Below, one piece after another: positions 44,932-57,627 of a stretch of 64,000 nt of DNA (its first letter is position 1; each line of letters opens with the position of its first letter). Below the pieces are notes generated by a model. The model had not been told where the DNA came from. It saw only the letters and a list, made by a program, of their open reading frames with translations, and did no database searches. Origin of the DNA: Nocardioides nematodiphilus (GTDB lineage Bacteria; Actinomycetota; Actinomycetes; Propionibacteriales; Nocardioidaceae); assembly GCF_020216525.1 (NCBI RefSeq), contig NZ_JAIWOY010000003.1:362169-426168 (forward strand). The letters are read 5' to 3'. Made by a program: the position numbers and the translations under genes.

Positions 44932-45341
44932 TCTCGCTGGCGGTCGCCGTGGCCTGGCTGTGGCTGGGCATGGTGCTGGCGATCTCGTTCCTGGAGGCGC
45001 CGCTGAAGTTCCGGGTGGTCGACATCGCGACCGGACTGGGCATCGGACGGGTGGTCTTCCGGGCGTTGAACGCGGTCGAGGCGGTCCTCGCCGTCCTCCT
45101 CGGCGTCGCGCTCCTGAGCGCGTATCCCGGTGCGACGGCGGCGACCGCCGGCATCCTCGCCATCGCTGTCCTGGTCGGCCAGCTGGTCGCCGTACGGCCC
45201 GCGCTGACGCGGCGCTCGAACGCGGTCCTGGCCGGCACCTCGCCGACCGACGCACCCCGCTCGCACGCGCACTACTGGTACGTCGGCCTCGAGGTGATCA
45301 AGGTGGCGGGACTCCTCACCGCCGGGATCGTGCTGCTCTGA
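44928..45341 (+). CDS. Four-helix membrane protein, function unknown
   Basis: 137 residues with four hydrophobic helices ([55 protein letters not shown] and the C-terminal [15 protein letters not shown]). Conserved-looking polar residues are EAPLKFR after helix 1 and [13 protein letters not shown] before helix 4; a histidine-rich HAHYW could bind heme or metal. ATG 44928 overlaps the hmp stop, so it is probably made with flavohemoglobin. No family is named with confidence. Confidence 0.7.
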   Translation: MISLAVAVAWLWLGMVLAISFLEAPLKFRVVDIATGLGIGRVVFRALNAVEAVLAVLLGVALLSAYPGATAATAGILAIAVLVGQLVAVRPALTRRSNAVLAGTSPTDAPRSHAHYWYVGLEVIKVAGLLTAGIVLL

Positions 45342-45377
45342 GCGGCAACCGGTTCGCCGGTCGGGCGGGTCGCTTCC

Positions 45378-45383
45378 TAGACT
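45378..45383 (+). promoter_or_regulatory. Leaderless -10 box of pheS-pheT
   Basis: TAGACT ends seven bases before ATG 45391. Confidence 0.5.
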
Positions 45384-45390
45384 GAGCGCC

Positions 45391-46515
45391 ATGTCCGGCC
45401 CGAACTCCGATTACGACCCCGTGGAGGTCACTCCCTTGAAGGCCGAGGAGGTCGAGGCCGCGCGAGACGCTGCCCTGGCCGCGATCGCTGCCGCTGCCGA
45501 TCTCGAGCAGCTGAAGACCGTACGTCTCGACCACGTCGGAGACCGCTCCCCGCTCGCCCTCGCCAACCGCGAGATCGGCGCGCTCCCGCCCGCCGCCCGC
45601 AAGGAGGCCGGTGCCCGCGTCGGCCAGGCCCGCGGCGCGGTCAACAAGGCGCTCGGCGAGCGCCAGGCGGTGCTCGAGACCGAGCACGAGGCCCGGATCC
45701 TGGTCGAGGAGGCCGTCGACGTCACGCTGCCGGTCGACCGTCGCCCGGCCGGCGGCCGCCACCCGCTGACGACCGGCGCGGAGCTGATCGCCGACATCTT
45801 CGTCGCGATGGGCTGGGAGGTCGCCGAGGGCCCGGTCATCGAGGCCGAGTGGCTCAACTTCGACGCGCTCAACCTGGGCCCGGACCATCCGGCGCGCACC
45901 ATGCAGGACACGTTCTGGACGGACCCGGCCGAGAACCACCTCGTGCTGCGCACCCACACCAGCCCGGTCCAGGCGCGCACCATGCTGAGCCGCGGCGTCT
46001 CCGAGGACGCTCCGATCTACGTCGTCTGCCCCGGTCGCGTCTTCCGCACCGACGAGTACGACGCCACCCACAGCCCGATGTTCCACCAGGTCGAGGGCCT
46101 CGCCATCGACAAGGGCATCACCATGGCCCACCTCAAGGGCACCCTGGACCACTTCGCCGGCCAGATGTTCGGCGAGGGCATCAACACCCGCTTCCGCCCC
46201 TCGTACTTCCCCTTCACCGAGCCCAGCGCCGAGGTCGACCTGGTCTGCTTCGTGTGCCGTGGCACCGGGCTGAACGACGCGGGCACCGACCCGTGCCGCA
46301 CCTGTCGCGGCGAGGGCTGGATCGAGTGGGGCGGCTGCGGCATGGTCAACCCCCGCGTCCTGCGCGCCTGCGGCATCGACGCCGACACCTACTCCGGCTT
46401 CGCGTTCGGCATGGGCATCGAGCGCACGCTGATGTTCCGCCACGGTCTGGAGGACCTGCGCACGCTCTTCGAGGGCGATGTCCGCTTCACCACTGCTTTC
46501 GGATCGGAGCTGTAA
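45391..46515 (+). CDS. pheS: Phenylalanyl-tRNA synthetase alpha subunit
   Basis: Catalytic subunit charging tRNA-Phe. An N-terminal coiled coil ([20 protein letters not shown]) is followed by the class II core: [16 protein letters not shown] segment ([12 protein letters not shown]), motif 2 [24 protein letters not shown], and motif 3 [16 protein letters not shown] zinc-type four-cysteine loop (CFVCRGTG and CRTCRGEGW) lies between. 374 residues. The N-terminus has a short extension ([12 protein letters not shown]) compared with the core. Confidence 0.97.
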   Translation: MSGPNSDYDPVEVTPLKAEEVEAARDAALAAIAAAADLEQLKTVRLDHVGDRSPLALANREIGALPPAARKEAGARVGQARGAVNKALGERQAVLETEHEARILVEEAVDVTLPVDRRPAGGRHPLTTGAELIADIFVAMGWEVAEGPVIEAEWLNFDALNLGPDHPARTMQDTFWTDPAENHLVLRTHTSPVQARTMLSRGVSEDAPIYVVCPGRVFRTDEYDATHSPMFHQVEGLAIDKGITMAHLKGTLDHFAGQMFGEGINTRFRPSYFPFTEPSAEVDLVCFVCRGTGLNDAGTDPCRTCRGEGWIEWGGCGMVNPRVLRACGIDADTYSGFAFGMGIERTLMFRHGLEDLRTLFEGDVRFTTAFGSEL

Positions 46516-46519
46516 AGCG

Positions 46520-49012
46520 ATGAAGGCCCCCGTCTCCTGGATCAAGGAGTACGTCGACCTGCCCGCCGAGGTCACCACCGAGGCGCTCACCGACCGACTC
46601 ACCGCGCTCGGCCTCAAGCTCGAGGCCATCGAGGCGGCCGGCGCCGGCATCACCGGTCCGCTCGTGATCGGCCGCGTGCTGACGCAGGAGAAGGAGCCGC
46701 AGAAGAACGGCAAGGTGATCAACTGGTGCACCGTCGACGTCGGTGACGCCAACGGCACCGGTGAGCCCCAGGGCATCATCTGCGGCGCCCACAACTTCGG
46801 CCCCGGCGACAAGGTCGTCGTCATCCTCCCGGGCGGCGTGCTGCCCGGGAACTTCCAGATCAGCGCCCGCAAGACGTACGGCCACGTCTCGGCCGGGATG
46901 ATCTGCTCCGCCGCCGAGCTCGGCCTGCCCGACGACGGCACGCACGGCATCATCGTCGTCCCGGAGGACGGTCCCGAGCCCGGCACCGACGCCCGGGCCT
47001 TCCTCGGCTTCGGCGAGGAGGTCATCGAGTTCGAGATCAACCCGGACCGCGCGTACGCGCTGAGCCTGCGCGGCATCGCCCGTGAGGCGGCGCTGGGCTT
47101 CGAGGGCACGACCTACCGCGACCCGGCGCTGCGCGAGACGCCCGCCGCCAACGGCGAGGGCTACCCGGTCGTCGTCGACGACGCCACCGGCTGCCCGCTC
47201 TTCGTCGCCCGTACGGTGTCGGGCTTCGACGCCTCCGCGCCCACGCCGGAGTTCATGACCAAGCGCCTGGAGCAGGCCGGGATGCGCTCGATCTCGCTGG
47301 CCGTCGACATCACCAACTACGTGATGCTCGAGACCGGTCGCCCGATCCACGGCTACGACCGCGACAAGCTCCAGGGCACGATCCGGGTCCGCCGCGCGAC
47401 CGAGGGCGAGCAGATGGTCACCCTCGACGGTGCCAAGCGCACGCTCTCTGCCGAGGACCTCGTCGTCACCGACGACTCCGGCATCATCGGTCTCGGCGGC
47501 GTGATGGGCGGCGAGACCACGGAGATGTCCGAGACGACCACCAACGTGCTGATCGAGGCCGCCCACTGGGAGCCGGTCTCGATGTTCCGCACCGGCAAGC
47601 GTCACAAGATCAGCTCCGAGGCCGGCAAGCGCAACGAGCGCGGCGTCGACCCGACGATCTGCGAGGCGGCCGCCGACCGCGTGGTCGAGCTCCTCGTCCA
47701 GCATGGCGGCGCCACCGCGGACGGCGGCGTCACGGTCGTCGGCACCGCCCCGGCCAGCCCGACCATCACCATCGACGCGACCCTGCCCGCGCGCCTCAGC
47801 GGCATCGACGTCCCGGCCGCCGACACCGTCGCGCACCTGCGCGCCATCGGTGCTGACGTCGTCGAGGGCTCGGAGGGGACGATCGCGGTCACCGCCCCGG
47901 CCTGGCGCCCCGACCTCAACGACCCGTACGACCTGGTCGAGGAGGTCGTCCGGATCGTCGGCTACGACCAGGTGCCCTCGGTGCTGCCGCGCCGCGCCAC
48001 CGGTCGCGGCCTGACCCGCGGCCAGCAGCTGCGCCGGCGCGTCGGGCGCACGCTCGCCGGCTCCGGCCTGGTCGAGGTCGTCTCCTTCCCGTTCGTCGGC
48101 GACGACGCCTGGGAGAAGCTGGGTCTGGCGGAGGACGACCCGCGCCGCGTCACGGTCAAGCTGGCCAACCCGCTCTCCGCTGAGGCCCCGGCCTACACCA
48201 CGACGGTCCTGCACGGCCTGCTCGAGGCCGCCGGCCGCAACCTGGGCCGGGGCGCCACCGGCGTCGCGCTCTTCGAGACCCAGATCGTCGCGAAGCCCTC
48301 CGAGTCCGGCGCCGCGCCGATCTACGGCGTCGACCGGCGACCCACCGAGGATGAGATGGCGGCCCTGTTCGCCGCGGTCCCGACCCAGTGGACCGAGCTC
48401 GGGGTCGTCCTCGCGGGCGAGTACGAGCGAGGCGGCTGGTGGGGCGCCGGTCGCACCGCCGGCTGGGAGGAGGCGCTCGCGACCGTCCGCCGCCTGGCCG
48501 ACGAGCTCGGCGTCGAGATCACCGTCCAGTCGGCCGCGGTCATGCCGTGGCACCCGGGCCGCTGCGCCCAGGTGAGCGCCGGTGACGTGACCCTGGGCTT
48601 CGCTGGCGAGCTCCACCCCAACGTGTGCAAGGCGTACGGCCTTCCGGCGCGCAGCGCCGCGGTCGCCCTCGACCTGGACACGCTGATCTCGCTGGCGCCG
48701 GACCGCACGCCCGGCCCGGTCTTCTCGACCATGCCGCAGGCGAAGGAGGACGTCGCGCTCCTGGTGGACGCCGACGTCACCGTGGCGGCGGTCGAGGCCG
48801 CGCTGCGGGAGGGCGCCGGCGAGCTGCTGGAGTCGGTCCGCCTCTTCGACGTCTACACCAGCGAGCAGCTCGGTGCCGACAAGAAGTCGCTGGCCTTCGC
48901 GCTCCGCTTCCGGGCCGCCGACCGCACGCTGACCGCCGAGGAGACGGCCGCCGCCCGCGACGCCGCCGTCGCCCGCGCGACCGAGCTGACGGGTGCCAAC
49001 CAGCGCACTTGA
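46520..49012 (+). CDS. pheT: Phenylalanyl-tRNA synthetase beta subunit
   Basis: Partner of PheS for tRNA binding and editing. MKAPVSWIKEYVDLP starts the protein; the EMAP-like tRNA-binding domain contains IICGAHNFGPGDKVVV, the B3/B4 editing region has SISLAVDITNYVMLETGRPIH (less than one repeat shown), B5 follows, and the C-terminal FDX-ACB anticodon-binding domain ends near LAFALRFRAADRTLTAEE. 830 residues. ATG 46520 lies four bases after the pheS stop. Confidence 0.97.
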   Translation: MKAPVSWIKEYVDLPAEVTTEALTDRLTALGLKLEAIEAAGAGITGPLVIGRVLTQEKEPQKNGKVINWCTVDVGDANGTGEPQGIICGAHNFGPGDKVVVILPGGVLPGNFQISARKTYGHVSAGMICSAAELGLPDDGTHGIIVVPEDGPEPGTDARAFLGFGEEVIEFEINPDRAYALSLRGIAREAALGFEGTTYRDPALRETPAANGEGYPVVVDDATGCPLFVARTVSGFDASAPTPEFMTKRLEQAGMRSISLAVDITNYVMLETGRPIHGYDRDKLQGTIRVRRATEGEQMVTLDGAKRTLSAEDLVVTDDSGIIGLGGVMGGETTEMSETTTNVLIEAAHWEPVSMFRTGKRHKISSEAGKRNERGVDPTICEAAADRVVELLVQHGGATADGGVTVVGTAPASPTITIDATLPARLSGIDVPAADTVAHLRAIGADVVEGSEGTIAVTAPAWRPDLNDPYDLVEEVVRIVGYDQVPSVLPRRATGRGLTRGQQLRRRVGRTLAGSGLVEVVSFPFVGDDAWEKLGLAEDDPRRVTVKLANPLSAEAPAYTTTVLHGLLEAAGRNLGRGATGVALFETQIVAKPSESGAAPIYGVDRRPTEDEMAALFAAVPTQWTELGVVLAGEYERGGWWGAGRTAGWEEALATVRRLADELGVEITVQSAAVMPWHPGRCAQVSAGDVTLGFAGELHPNVCKAYGLPARSAAVALDLDTLISLAPDRTPGPVFSTMPQAKEDVALLVDADVTVAAVEAALREGAGELLESVRLFDVYTSEQLGADKKSLAFALRFRAADRTLTAEETAAARDAAVARATELTGANQRT

Positions 49013-49025
49013 TCCGTCTGTCGTC

Positions 49026-49066
49026 GCAGGAGCGTCGGCGCCACCTGGTGGCGCCGGCGCTCCTGC
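49026..49066 (+). terminator. Terminator hairpin after pheT
   Basis: 20-bp arms (49026-49045 and 49047-49066) starting GCAGGAGCG, one G-T wobble, practically no loop. It lies 14 bases after the pheT stop, without a T-tract. Confidence 0.65.
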
Positions 49067-49081
49067 GCATCACCTGACTGG

Positions 49082-49087
49082 CATGAT
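49082..49087 (+). promoter_or_regulatory. Leaderless -10 box of the SARP-type regulator
   Basis: CATGAT ends six bases before GTG 49094. Confidence 0.4.
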
Positions 49088-49093
49088 CGGCGC

Positions 49094-52045
49094 GTGGTTC
49101 GACTGCGCGTCCTCGACGAGGTGACCTGGGACGGCAGTGCCGTGCCCGGGGAGCGCACGCACGCCCTGCTCCGCGCGCTGGTCGACGCCGGCGCGCGCGG
49201 CCTGAGGGAGCAGAGCCTGATCGAGGAGATCTGGCCCGAGGAGCAGCCCGCCAACCCGACCAAGGCGCTGCAGGTCGTGGTCTCCCGTGCCCGCTCGGCG
49301 ACCGCCCCCGACGCGATCGAGAGGACGGCGGCCGGATATCGGCTCGCGCTCGACGGCAGCGAGGTCGACGCCTGGTCGTTGCGTCCCGATGCGCTCCGGC
49401 TCGCCGCCGAGGGCCGGTACGCCGAGGCCCTCCCGCTGCTGCGCGAGCTCGACGGCACCGACGACGAGGCGGTCGAGGCGCGCCTGCGCGCGACGGCCGC
49501 CGTCGAGGGCACCCCGGCGGCGCTCGACGCCTTCGAGGCCTACCGGGAGCAGCTCTCCGACCGCCTCGGCATCGATCCCGCGCCCCGCCTGCAGCAGCTC
49601 CACCAGGAGCTGCTCGCTCGCGACGCCCCCGTCCGGGCCGGACTGCGCTTCGACGCCGACGAGATGATCGGCCGTGAGGCCGACGTCGCCGCCCTGAGCG
49701 CCCTGGTGCGCACCCACCGCGTCGTCTCGATCGTCGGAGCCGGGGGACTGGGCAAGACCCGGCTCGGCCACCTGATGGGTCGTCTGGCCGAAGAGCCGGT
49801 CGTCCACTTCGTGGAGCTGGTCTCGGTCACCAGTGACAGCGGGGTCCCGGTCGAGGTCGCCGACGCGCTCGGCGCGCGTGAGGCCGTCGCCACCCGGCGC
49901 GGCCAGATCACCGGCCAGCGCAGCGACCCGATCAGCCGGCTCGTCGACCTCATCGGCACCGTCCCGACGCTGCTCATCCTGGACAACTGCGAGCAGGTCG
50001 TGGACGGCGTCGCCGACCTGGTCAGCGCCCTGCTCGCGCGTACGCCAGCGCTGACCGTCCTCACCACCACCCGGATCCCGCTCGGGCTCGCTGCCGAGCG
50101 CACCTACCTCCTGCCGGAGCTGAGCGTCCAGGACGCCGCCCGGCTCTTCTGCGAACGGGCCCAGGCCGCGCGTCCGGGTGCGGTCCTCGACCCGGAGCGC
50201 GTGACCGCCCTGGTCGCCCGGCTCGACGGCCTGCCGCTGGCGGTCGAGCTCGCCGCTGCCAAGGTCCGGGTGATGAGCGTCCCCGAGATCGAGCGTCGCC
50301 TGGAGAACCGCTTCGCGCTGCTGCGCGGTGGCGCGCGCGACGCCCCCGAGCGTCACCAGACCCTGCTGGCCGTCATCGACTGGTCCTGGAACCTGCTCGA
50401 GGAGTCGGAGCGGATCGCCCTGCGCCGGCTCAGTGTCTTCCGCGACGGCTTCTCGCTCGACGGCGCCAGTGCCGTGATCGGGTACGAGAGCCTCGACGTG
50501 ATCACCGCCCTGATCGAGCAGTCGCTCGTCGTGGTGTCCGAGGGGGAGACGCTGCGCTACCGCCTGCTCGAGACCGTCCGTGAGTTCGGCCGGATGCAGC
50601 TGGTCGATGCGGGGGACGACGCCGAGGCGGGCGCCCGGCTGCGGTGCTGGGAGATGGCGCTGTGCTCGGAGGCGCGTGCGCAGCTCTTCAGCCGCGACCA
50701 GGTCGCGGCGATGGCCCGGCTCCGCGCGGAGGAGGGCAATCTCGTCGAGGGCCTGCGGCGCGCGAGCGACACCAGCGACGCGGAGGCGGTGGCCACCCTG
50801 CTCTCGGCCCTGATCGCCTTCTGGTCGGTCGAGGGCAGCCACCTGAAGGTGCTGAGCCTCGCCGTGCCGGCGCTGCCGCTGCTCGCCGAGGGGGAGGTGT
50901 CGCCGGAGGCGGAGGACAACCTGCGGGCGGCGCTCGCGAGCATCCTGTTCACCCGCCGCATCTTCGGCGGCGCCTCCTCGATGACGGCCGGTCTGGAGCG
51001 GTTGCGGACGCTCGGCCCCGCGTCCCCGGATCCCCGGACGCGCGCCCTGGTGACCGGCATCCTCGCCCTCAGCGACGCGCCCGAGGAGGCCGTCTCCGGT
51101 GTGCTCGACGAGCTCGCCGCGAGCGACGACCGGCATCTGGCCCAGTGGGCGTCGATCCTGGCCAGCCAGGCTGCCGAGAACTTCGGCGAGCTGGCGCGTG
51201 CCGTCACGATGGCGGAGCGGGCGCTGACGCTGTGCGATCCCGACGACGGGCCCTGGTACGAGGGACTGCTCCACGCCCATCTCGCCGGCCTCCAGCTCCA
51301 GCAGGGCGAGCGGAGCAAGGCCAAGGGGTACGCACTGGCCGCGGTCCCGGTGATGGCCGACCTCGGGGCCACCGAGGACCTCATGCAGACCCAGGCTGCG
51401 CTCGCCCTGATCGCGATCTCCGAGGACGACATCGCCGAGGCGGAGCGGATCTTCGACGTCCTGGCCGGCGACGAGCGCTCGGGGTCGGTCTTCGGCGGCA
51501 TCATCAGCCAGCTCTGCGGTCGTGCCGAGCTCCTGCTCGCGCAGGGCCGCGTCGATGAGGGCTTGGCCGCCTACCGGGCCGCCACCGCGCGGCTGGCGAG
51601 TCTCCTCATCCCCGGCTTGGAGGATCTCGAGCTGGACGGCTTCGAACCGTGGATCCTCTTCCCCCGCACCGCCTCGATCGCCGCCCACTGCCGCTTCGGC
51701 CGGCGTGACGAGGCCACGCCCGACCGCGAGGTGCTGCTGTCCGACCTGATCGAGCTGCTGGACAGTGACGTCACCCTCGACCACCCCCTGACCGGCTGCG
51801 CGCTCTTCGCCCTCGCGGCCTGGGAGGCCACGGGCGATGAGGTCGACCCCGACCGCATGGAGCTCGCGCGGCGACTGATCGCGCTGGCGTGCGGGTTCAG
51901 CATCAACCAGATGCTCCCCAGCCACGACCCGGCCTGGCTGCTCCCGAAGCTCGCCACGATGGCCGGGCCCGTCGTGTACGCGACCGAGCCCCGCCCCGCG
52001 CCGGAGCTGCGGGACGAGGCTCGCGCCCTGCTGGCCTCGCTCTGA
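49094..52045 (+). CDS. SARP/AfsR-type regulator (wHTH-BTAD-NB-ARC-TPR)
   Basis: 983-residue STAND-type transcriptional activator. An OmpR-like winged helix (GLREQSLIEEIWPEEQPANP, RARSATAPDAIERTAAGYRL) is followed by the bacterial transcriptional activation domain (residues ~90-180, ending LGIDPAPRLQQLHQELLA), an ATPase with Walker A GAGGLGKTRL near residue 220 and TLLILDNCEQV as Walker B, GLPLAVELAAA as the NB-ARC GxP motif, and a long helical C-terminus resembling TPR repeats. It converges with the ABC exporter genes; heptamer repeats of SARP type lie upstream of that exporter. Confidence 0.92.
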   Translation: MVRLRVLDEVTWDGSAVPGERTHALLRALVDAGARGLREQSLIEEIWPEEQPANPTKALQVVVSRARSATAPDAIERTAAGYRLALDGSEVDAWSLRPDALRLAAEGRYAEALPLLRELDGTDDEAVEARLRATAAVEGTPAALDAFEAYREQLSDRLGIDPAPRLQQLHQELLARDAPVRAGLRFDADEMIGREADVAALSALVRTHRVVSIVGAGGLGKTRLGHLMGRLAEEPVVHFVELVSVTSDSGVPVEVADALGAREAVATRRGQITGQRSDPISRLVDLIGTVPTLLILDNCEQVVDGVADLVSALLARTPALTVLTTTRIPLGLAAERTYLLPELSVQDAARLFCERAQAARPGAVLDPERVTALVARLDGLPLAVELAAAKVRVMSVPEIERRLENRFALLRGGARDAPERHQTLLAVIDWSWNLLEESERIALRRLSVFRDGFSLDGASAVIGYESLDVITALIEQSLVVVSEGETLRYRLLETVREFGRMQLVDAGDDAEAGARLRCWEMALCSEARAQLFSRDQVAAMARLRAEEGNLVEGLRRASDTSDAEAVATLLSALIAFWSVEGSHLKVLSLAVPALPLLAEGEVSPEAEDNLRAALASILFTRRIFGGASSMTAGLERLRTLGPASPDPRTRALVTGILALSDAPEEAVSGVLDELAASDDRHLAQWASILASQAAENFGELARAVTMAERALTLCDPDDGPWYEGLLHAHLAGLQLQQGERSKAKGYALAAVPVMADLGATEDLMQTQAALALIAISEDDIAEAERIFDVLAGDERSGSVFGGIISQLCGRAELLLAQGRVDEGLAAYRAATARLASLLIPGLEDLELDGFEPWILFPRTASIAAHCRFGRRDEATPDREVLLSDLIELLDSDVTLDHPLTGCALFALAAWEATGDEVDPDRMELARRLIALACGFSINQMLPSHDPAWLLPKLATMAGPVVYATEPRPAPELRDEARALLASL

Positions 52046-52061
52046 GGAGCGGGCCGGCGAC

Positions 52062-52900
52062 TCACATCTTGCGGCTGTAGCTCTGCACGGCCAGCGGGGC
52101 GAAGATCGCGACGACGATCGAGCAGCCGAGCACGGCCCAGAGCACGTGCGCGGTGACGTCGCCGTTGTTGATCAGGTCGCGGCAGGCCGTGACGACCTGG
52201 GAGACGGGGTTGACGCTGACGAACTTCTGCAGCCAGGTCGGCATCGTCTTCGGGTCGGTGAAGACGTTGGAGAGGAAGGTCAGCGGGAACATGATCATCA
52301 TCCCGATCCCCTGCACGGCCTGGGCCGAGCGCGCCACGGTGCCGAGCCAGGCGAAGATCCAGGATAGCGACCAGCCGGCGAAGAGGGTGAGCAGCCAGCC
52401 GCCCAGGACGCCGAGCACGCCGCCGCCGGGGCGGTACCCGATGGCCATGCCGGTCAGCAGGGTGAGTGTCGCGGCGATGCCGTAGCGGATCAGGTCGGCC
52501 AGCATGGGGCCCGCCAGCGGGGCGATCCGGGCGATCGGCAGCGACTTGAACCGGTCGAAGACGCCCTTGTCCATGTCCTCGCGCATCTGGGTGCCGGTCG
52601 CCATCGAGGCGGTCAGCGCCGTCTGGGCGAGGATGCCCGGGATCAGCCACGGCAGGTAGTCCTCGACCGAGCCGGCCAGGCCGCCTCCGAAGATGAAGGC
52701 GAACATCGCCGTGAACAGCAGCGGCTGGATGGTGACGTCGAAGAACTGCTCCGGGTTGCGGCGCATCTTCTTCAGCGCCCGCCATGCCATCGCGAGCGTC
52801 TGGCGCCAGGTGTCGGCCACGCTCGGGCGTACGGACAGCGTCCGCTCGCTCGGGGGCGTGACGCGGCCCTGGGGGAGCAGGGTCTGGGTGGGGGCGCTCA

Positions 52901-52901
<1 letters not shown>
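52062..52901 (-). CDS. ABC-2 type exporter permease (DrrB-like)
   Basis: 279-residue permease with six hydrophobic helices; family pattern DVTIQPLLFTAMFAFIFGGGL, MATGTQMREDMDKGVFDRFKSLP and FPLTFLSNVFTDPKTMP, typical of daunorubicin-resistance (DrrB) and related drug or lipid exporters. ATG 52901 overlaps the ATPase stop (ATGA). The substrate is unknown. Confidence 0.93.
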
Positions 52902-55552
<2,651 letters not shown>

Positions 55553-55556
<4 letters not shown>

Positions 55557-56710
55557 GCACCACTGCTCCGAAGGGCTTCGTCGCCGCGGGCGTCGTGGCC
55601 GGCTTGAAGTCGTCGGGCAACAAGGACATGGCGCTGGTGGTCAACCAGGGCCCCTCGTACGCCTCCGCCAGCGTCTTCACCGCCAACCGCTGCCAGGCCA
55701 ACCCGGTGCTGTGGAGCAAGGAGGTCGTCAAGGACGGCGTCGTCAAGGCGGTCGTGCTCAACTCCGGCGGTGCCAATTGCTACACCGGCGCCGAGGGGTT
55801 CCAGACCACCCACCAGACCGCAGAGCGCGTCGCGCACCATCTCGGCATCGGCGCCGGTGACGTGGTCGTCTGCTCCACCGGCCTGATCGGTCTGATGAAC
55901 AACCGCGACGACCTCCTGGCCGGCGTCGACGCGGCCGCGGCCGCGCTCAGCGCCGACGGCGGCGACGACGCGGCGCACGCGATCATGACCACGGACACGG
56001 TCGCCAAGCAGATCCACGTGACCAGCGCGGACGGCTCCTGGTCGATCGGCGGCATGGCCAAGGGCGCGGGCATGCTCGCGCCGGCGCTGGCCACGATGCT
56101 CGTCGTCATCACCACCGACGCCGACCTCACCGCGGCCGAGCTCGACCAGGCGCTGCGCGCCTCGACCCGGGTCAGCTTCGACCGGCTCGACTCCGACGGC
56201 TGCATGTCGACCAACGACACGGTCACGCTGCTCGCGAGCGGCGCCTCGGGCGTCAGGCCATCGCTCGAGGAGTTCACCGCCAAGCTCGCCGAGGCGACGA
56301 CCGATCTCGCGCTCCAGCTCCTGCAGGACGCGGAGGGCGCCGACCACGCGATCGCGATCTCGACCATCAACGCCGCCTCCGAGGAGGACGCCGTCGAGGT
56401 GTCGCGCTCGGTCGCCCGCTCCAACCTCTTCAAGGCCGCGATCTACGGCAAGGACCCGAACTGGGGCCGCATCCTGGCCTCGGTCGGCACTACCCAGGCG
56501 GCCTTCGACCCGGCCGACCTCGACGTCGCGCTCAACGGCGTGTGGGTATGCCGCAAGTCCACGCCGGCCGAGGACCCGAGCCTGATCAGCCTCGAGGAGC
56601 GCGACGTCACCGTCACGATCGACCTCAAGTCCGGCAACGCCTCGGCGACCGTCTGGACCAACGACCTCACCCACGCCTACGTCCACGAGAACAGCGCCTA
56701 CAGCTCATGA
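55553..56710 (+). CDS. argJ: Glutamate N-acetyltransferase / ornithine acetyltransferase
   Basis: Recycles the acetyl group from N-acetylornithine to glutamate, and may also use acetyl-CoA. The precursor cleaves itself before the catalytic threonine in [17 protein letters not shown] near residue 180. Other family segments: [39 protein letters not shown] and [14 protein letters not shown]. 385 residues. ATG 55553 overlaps the preceding stop. Presence of argJ means the cyclic acetyl pathway is used. Confidence 0.97.
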
Positions 56711-57627
56711 CCGAGTACGCAACGACCCCGCACGTCGACACGGCCAAGGCTGCGACGCTGGCGGCCGCCCTGCCGTGGCTGAAGAAGTACAACGGCAAGG
56801 TCATCGTCATCAAGTACGGCGGCAACGCCATGATCGACGACACCCTCAAGAAGGCCTTCGCCGAGGACATCGCGTTCCTGCGGCTGGCCGGCTTCAAGCC
56901 GGTCGTGGTGCATGGCGGCGGCCCGCAGATCTCCCACATGCTCGACCGCCTCGGCATCGAGTCGGAGTTCCGCGGGGGCCTGCGGGTGACCACCCCCGAG
57001 GCGATGGACGTCGTCCGGATGGTCCTGGTCGGCCAGGTCCAGCGCGAGCTCGTGGGCCTGCTCAACCAGCACGGCCCGCTGGCCGTCGGCCTGTCCGGCG
57101 AGGACGCGGGGCTGTTCACCGCCAGCCGTACGAACACCATCATCGACGGCGAGGAGGTCGACCTCGGCCTGGTGGGCGAGGTCACCACCGTGCGCCCCGA
57201 GGCGGTGCTCGACATCGTGGAGGCCGGCCGGATCCCGGTCATCTCCAGCGTCGCCCCCGATGAGGCCGGCCAGGTGCACAACGTCAACGCGGACACCGCC
57301 GCGGCCGCGCTCGCCGTCGCGCTCGGCGCGGAGAAGCTCCTCGTCCTCACCGACGTCGAGGGCCTCTACCGCGACTACGGCAACTCCGACGACCTGATCC
57401 AGGAGATCAGCCCCGAGAACCTGGCCGAGCTGATGCCCTCGCTCGCCAGCGGCATGGTCCCGAAGATGGGCGCCTGCCTCCAGGCCGTGCAGGGCGGCGT
57501 CCCGCGCGCGACCGTCGTCGACGGCCGCGAGCAGCACGCCGTGCTCCTCGAGATCTTCACCGACGAAGGCATCGGCACCCAGGTCCTCCCGGGCGTCGAC
57601 ACCAAGCTCCGGAAGGCCCGCTCATGA
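56707..57627 (+). CDS. argB: N-acetylglutamate kinase
   Basis: Second step of arginine synthesis, often feedback-inhibited by arginine. Signatures: [31 protein letters not shown], the N-acetylglutamate-binding [30 protein letters not shown] and [20 protein letters not shown]. 306 residues with the N-terminal helix ([13 protein letters not shown]) that goes with arginine-sensitive hexamers. ATG 56707 overlaps argJ. Confidence 0.97.
   Translation: MTEYATTPHVDTAKAATLAAALPWLKKYNGKVIVIKYGGNAMIDDTLKKAFAEDIAFLRLAGFKPVVVHGGGPQISHMLDRLGIESEFRGGLRVTTPEAMDVVRMVLVGQVQRELVGLLNQHGPLAVGLSGEDAGLFTASRTNTIIDGEEVDLGLVGEVTTVRPEAVLDIVEAGRIPVISSVAPDEAGQVHNVNADTAAAALAVALGAEKLLVLTDVEGLYRDYGNSDDLIQEISPENLAELMPSLASGMVPKMGACLQAVQGGVPRATVVDGREQHAVLLEIFTDEGIGTQVLPGVDTKLRKARS

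Noticed and set aside
46487..48616. A 709-codon minus-strand frame opposite pheT
   Set aside because: Antisense shadow of a conserved synthetase gene with repetitive Asp/Val/Gly composition.
49070..51925. A 951-codon minus-strand open frame opposite the SARP-type regulator gene
   Set aside because: Low-complexity antisense product without any motif; the plus strand shows wHTH, BTAD and P-loop motifs.
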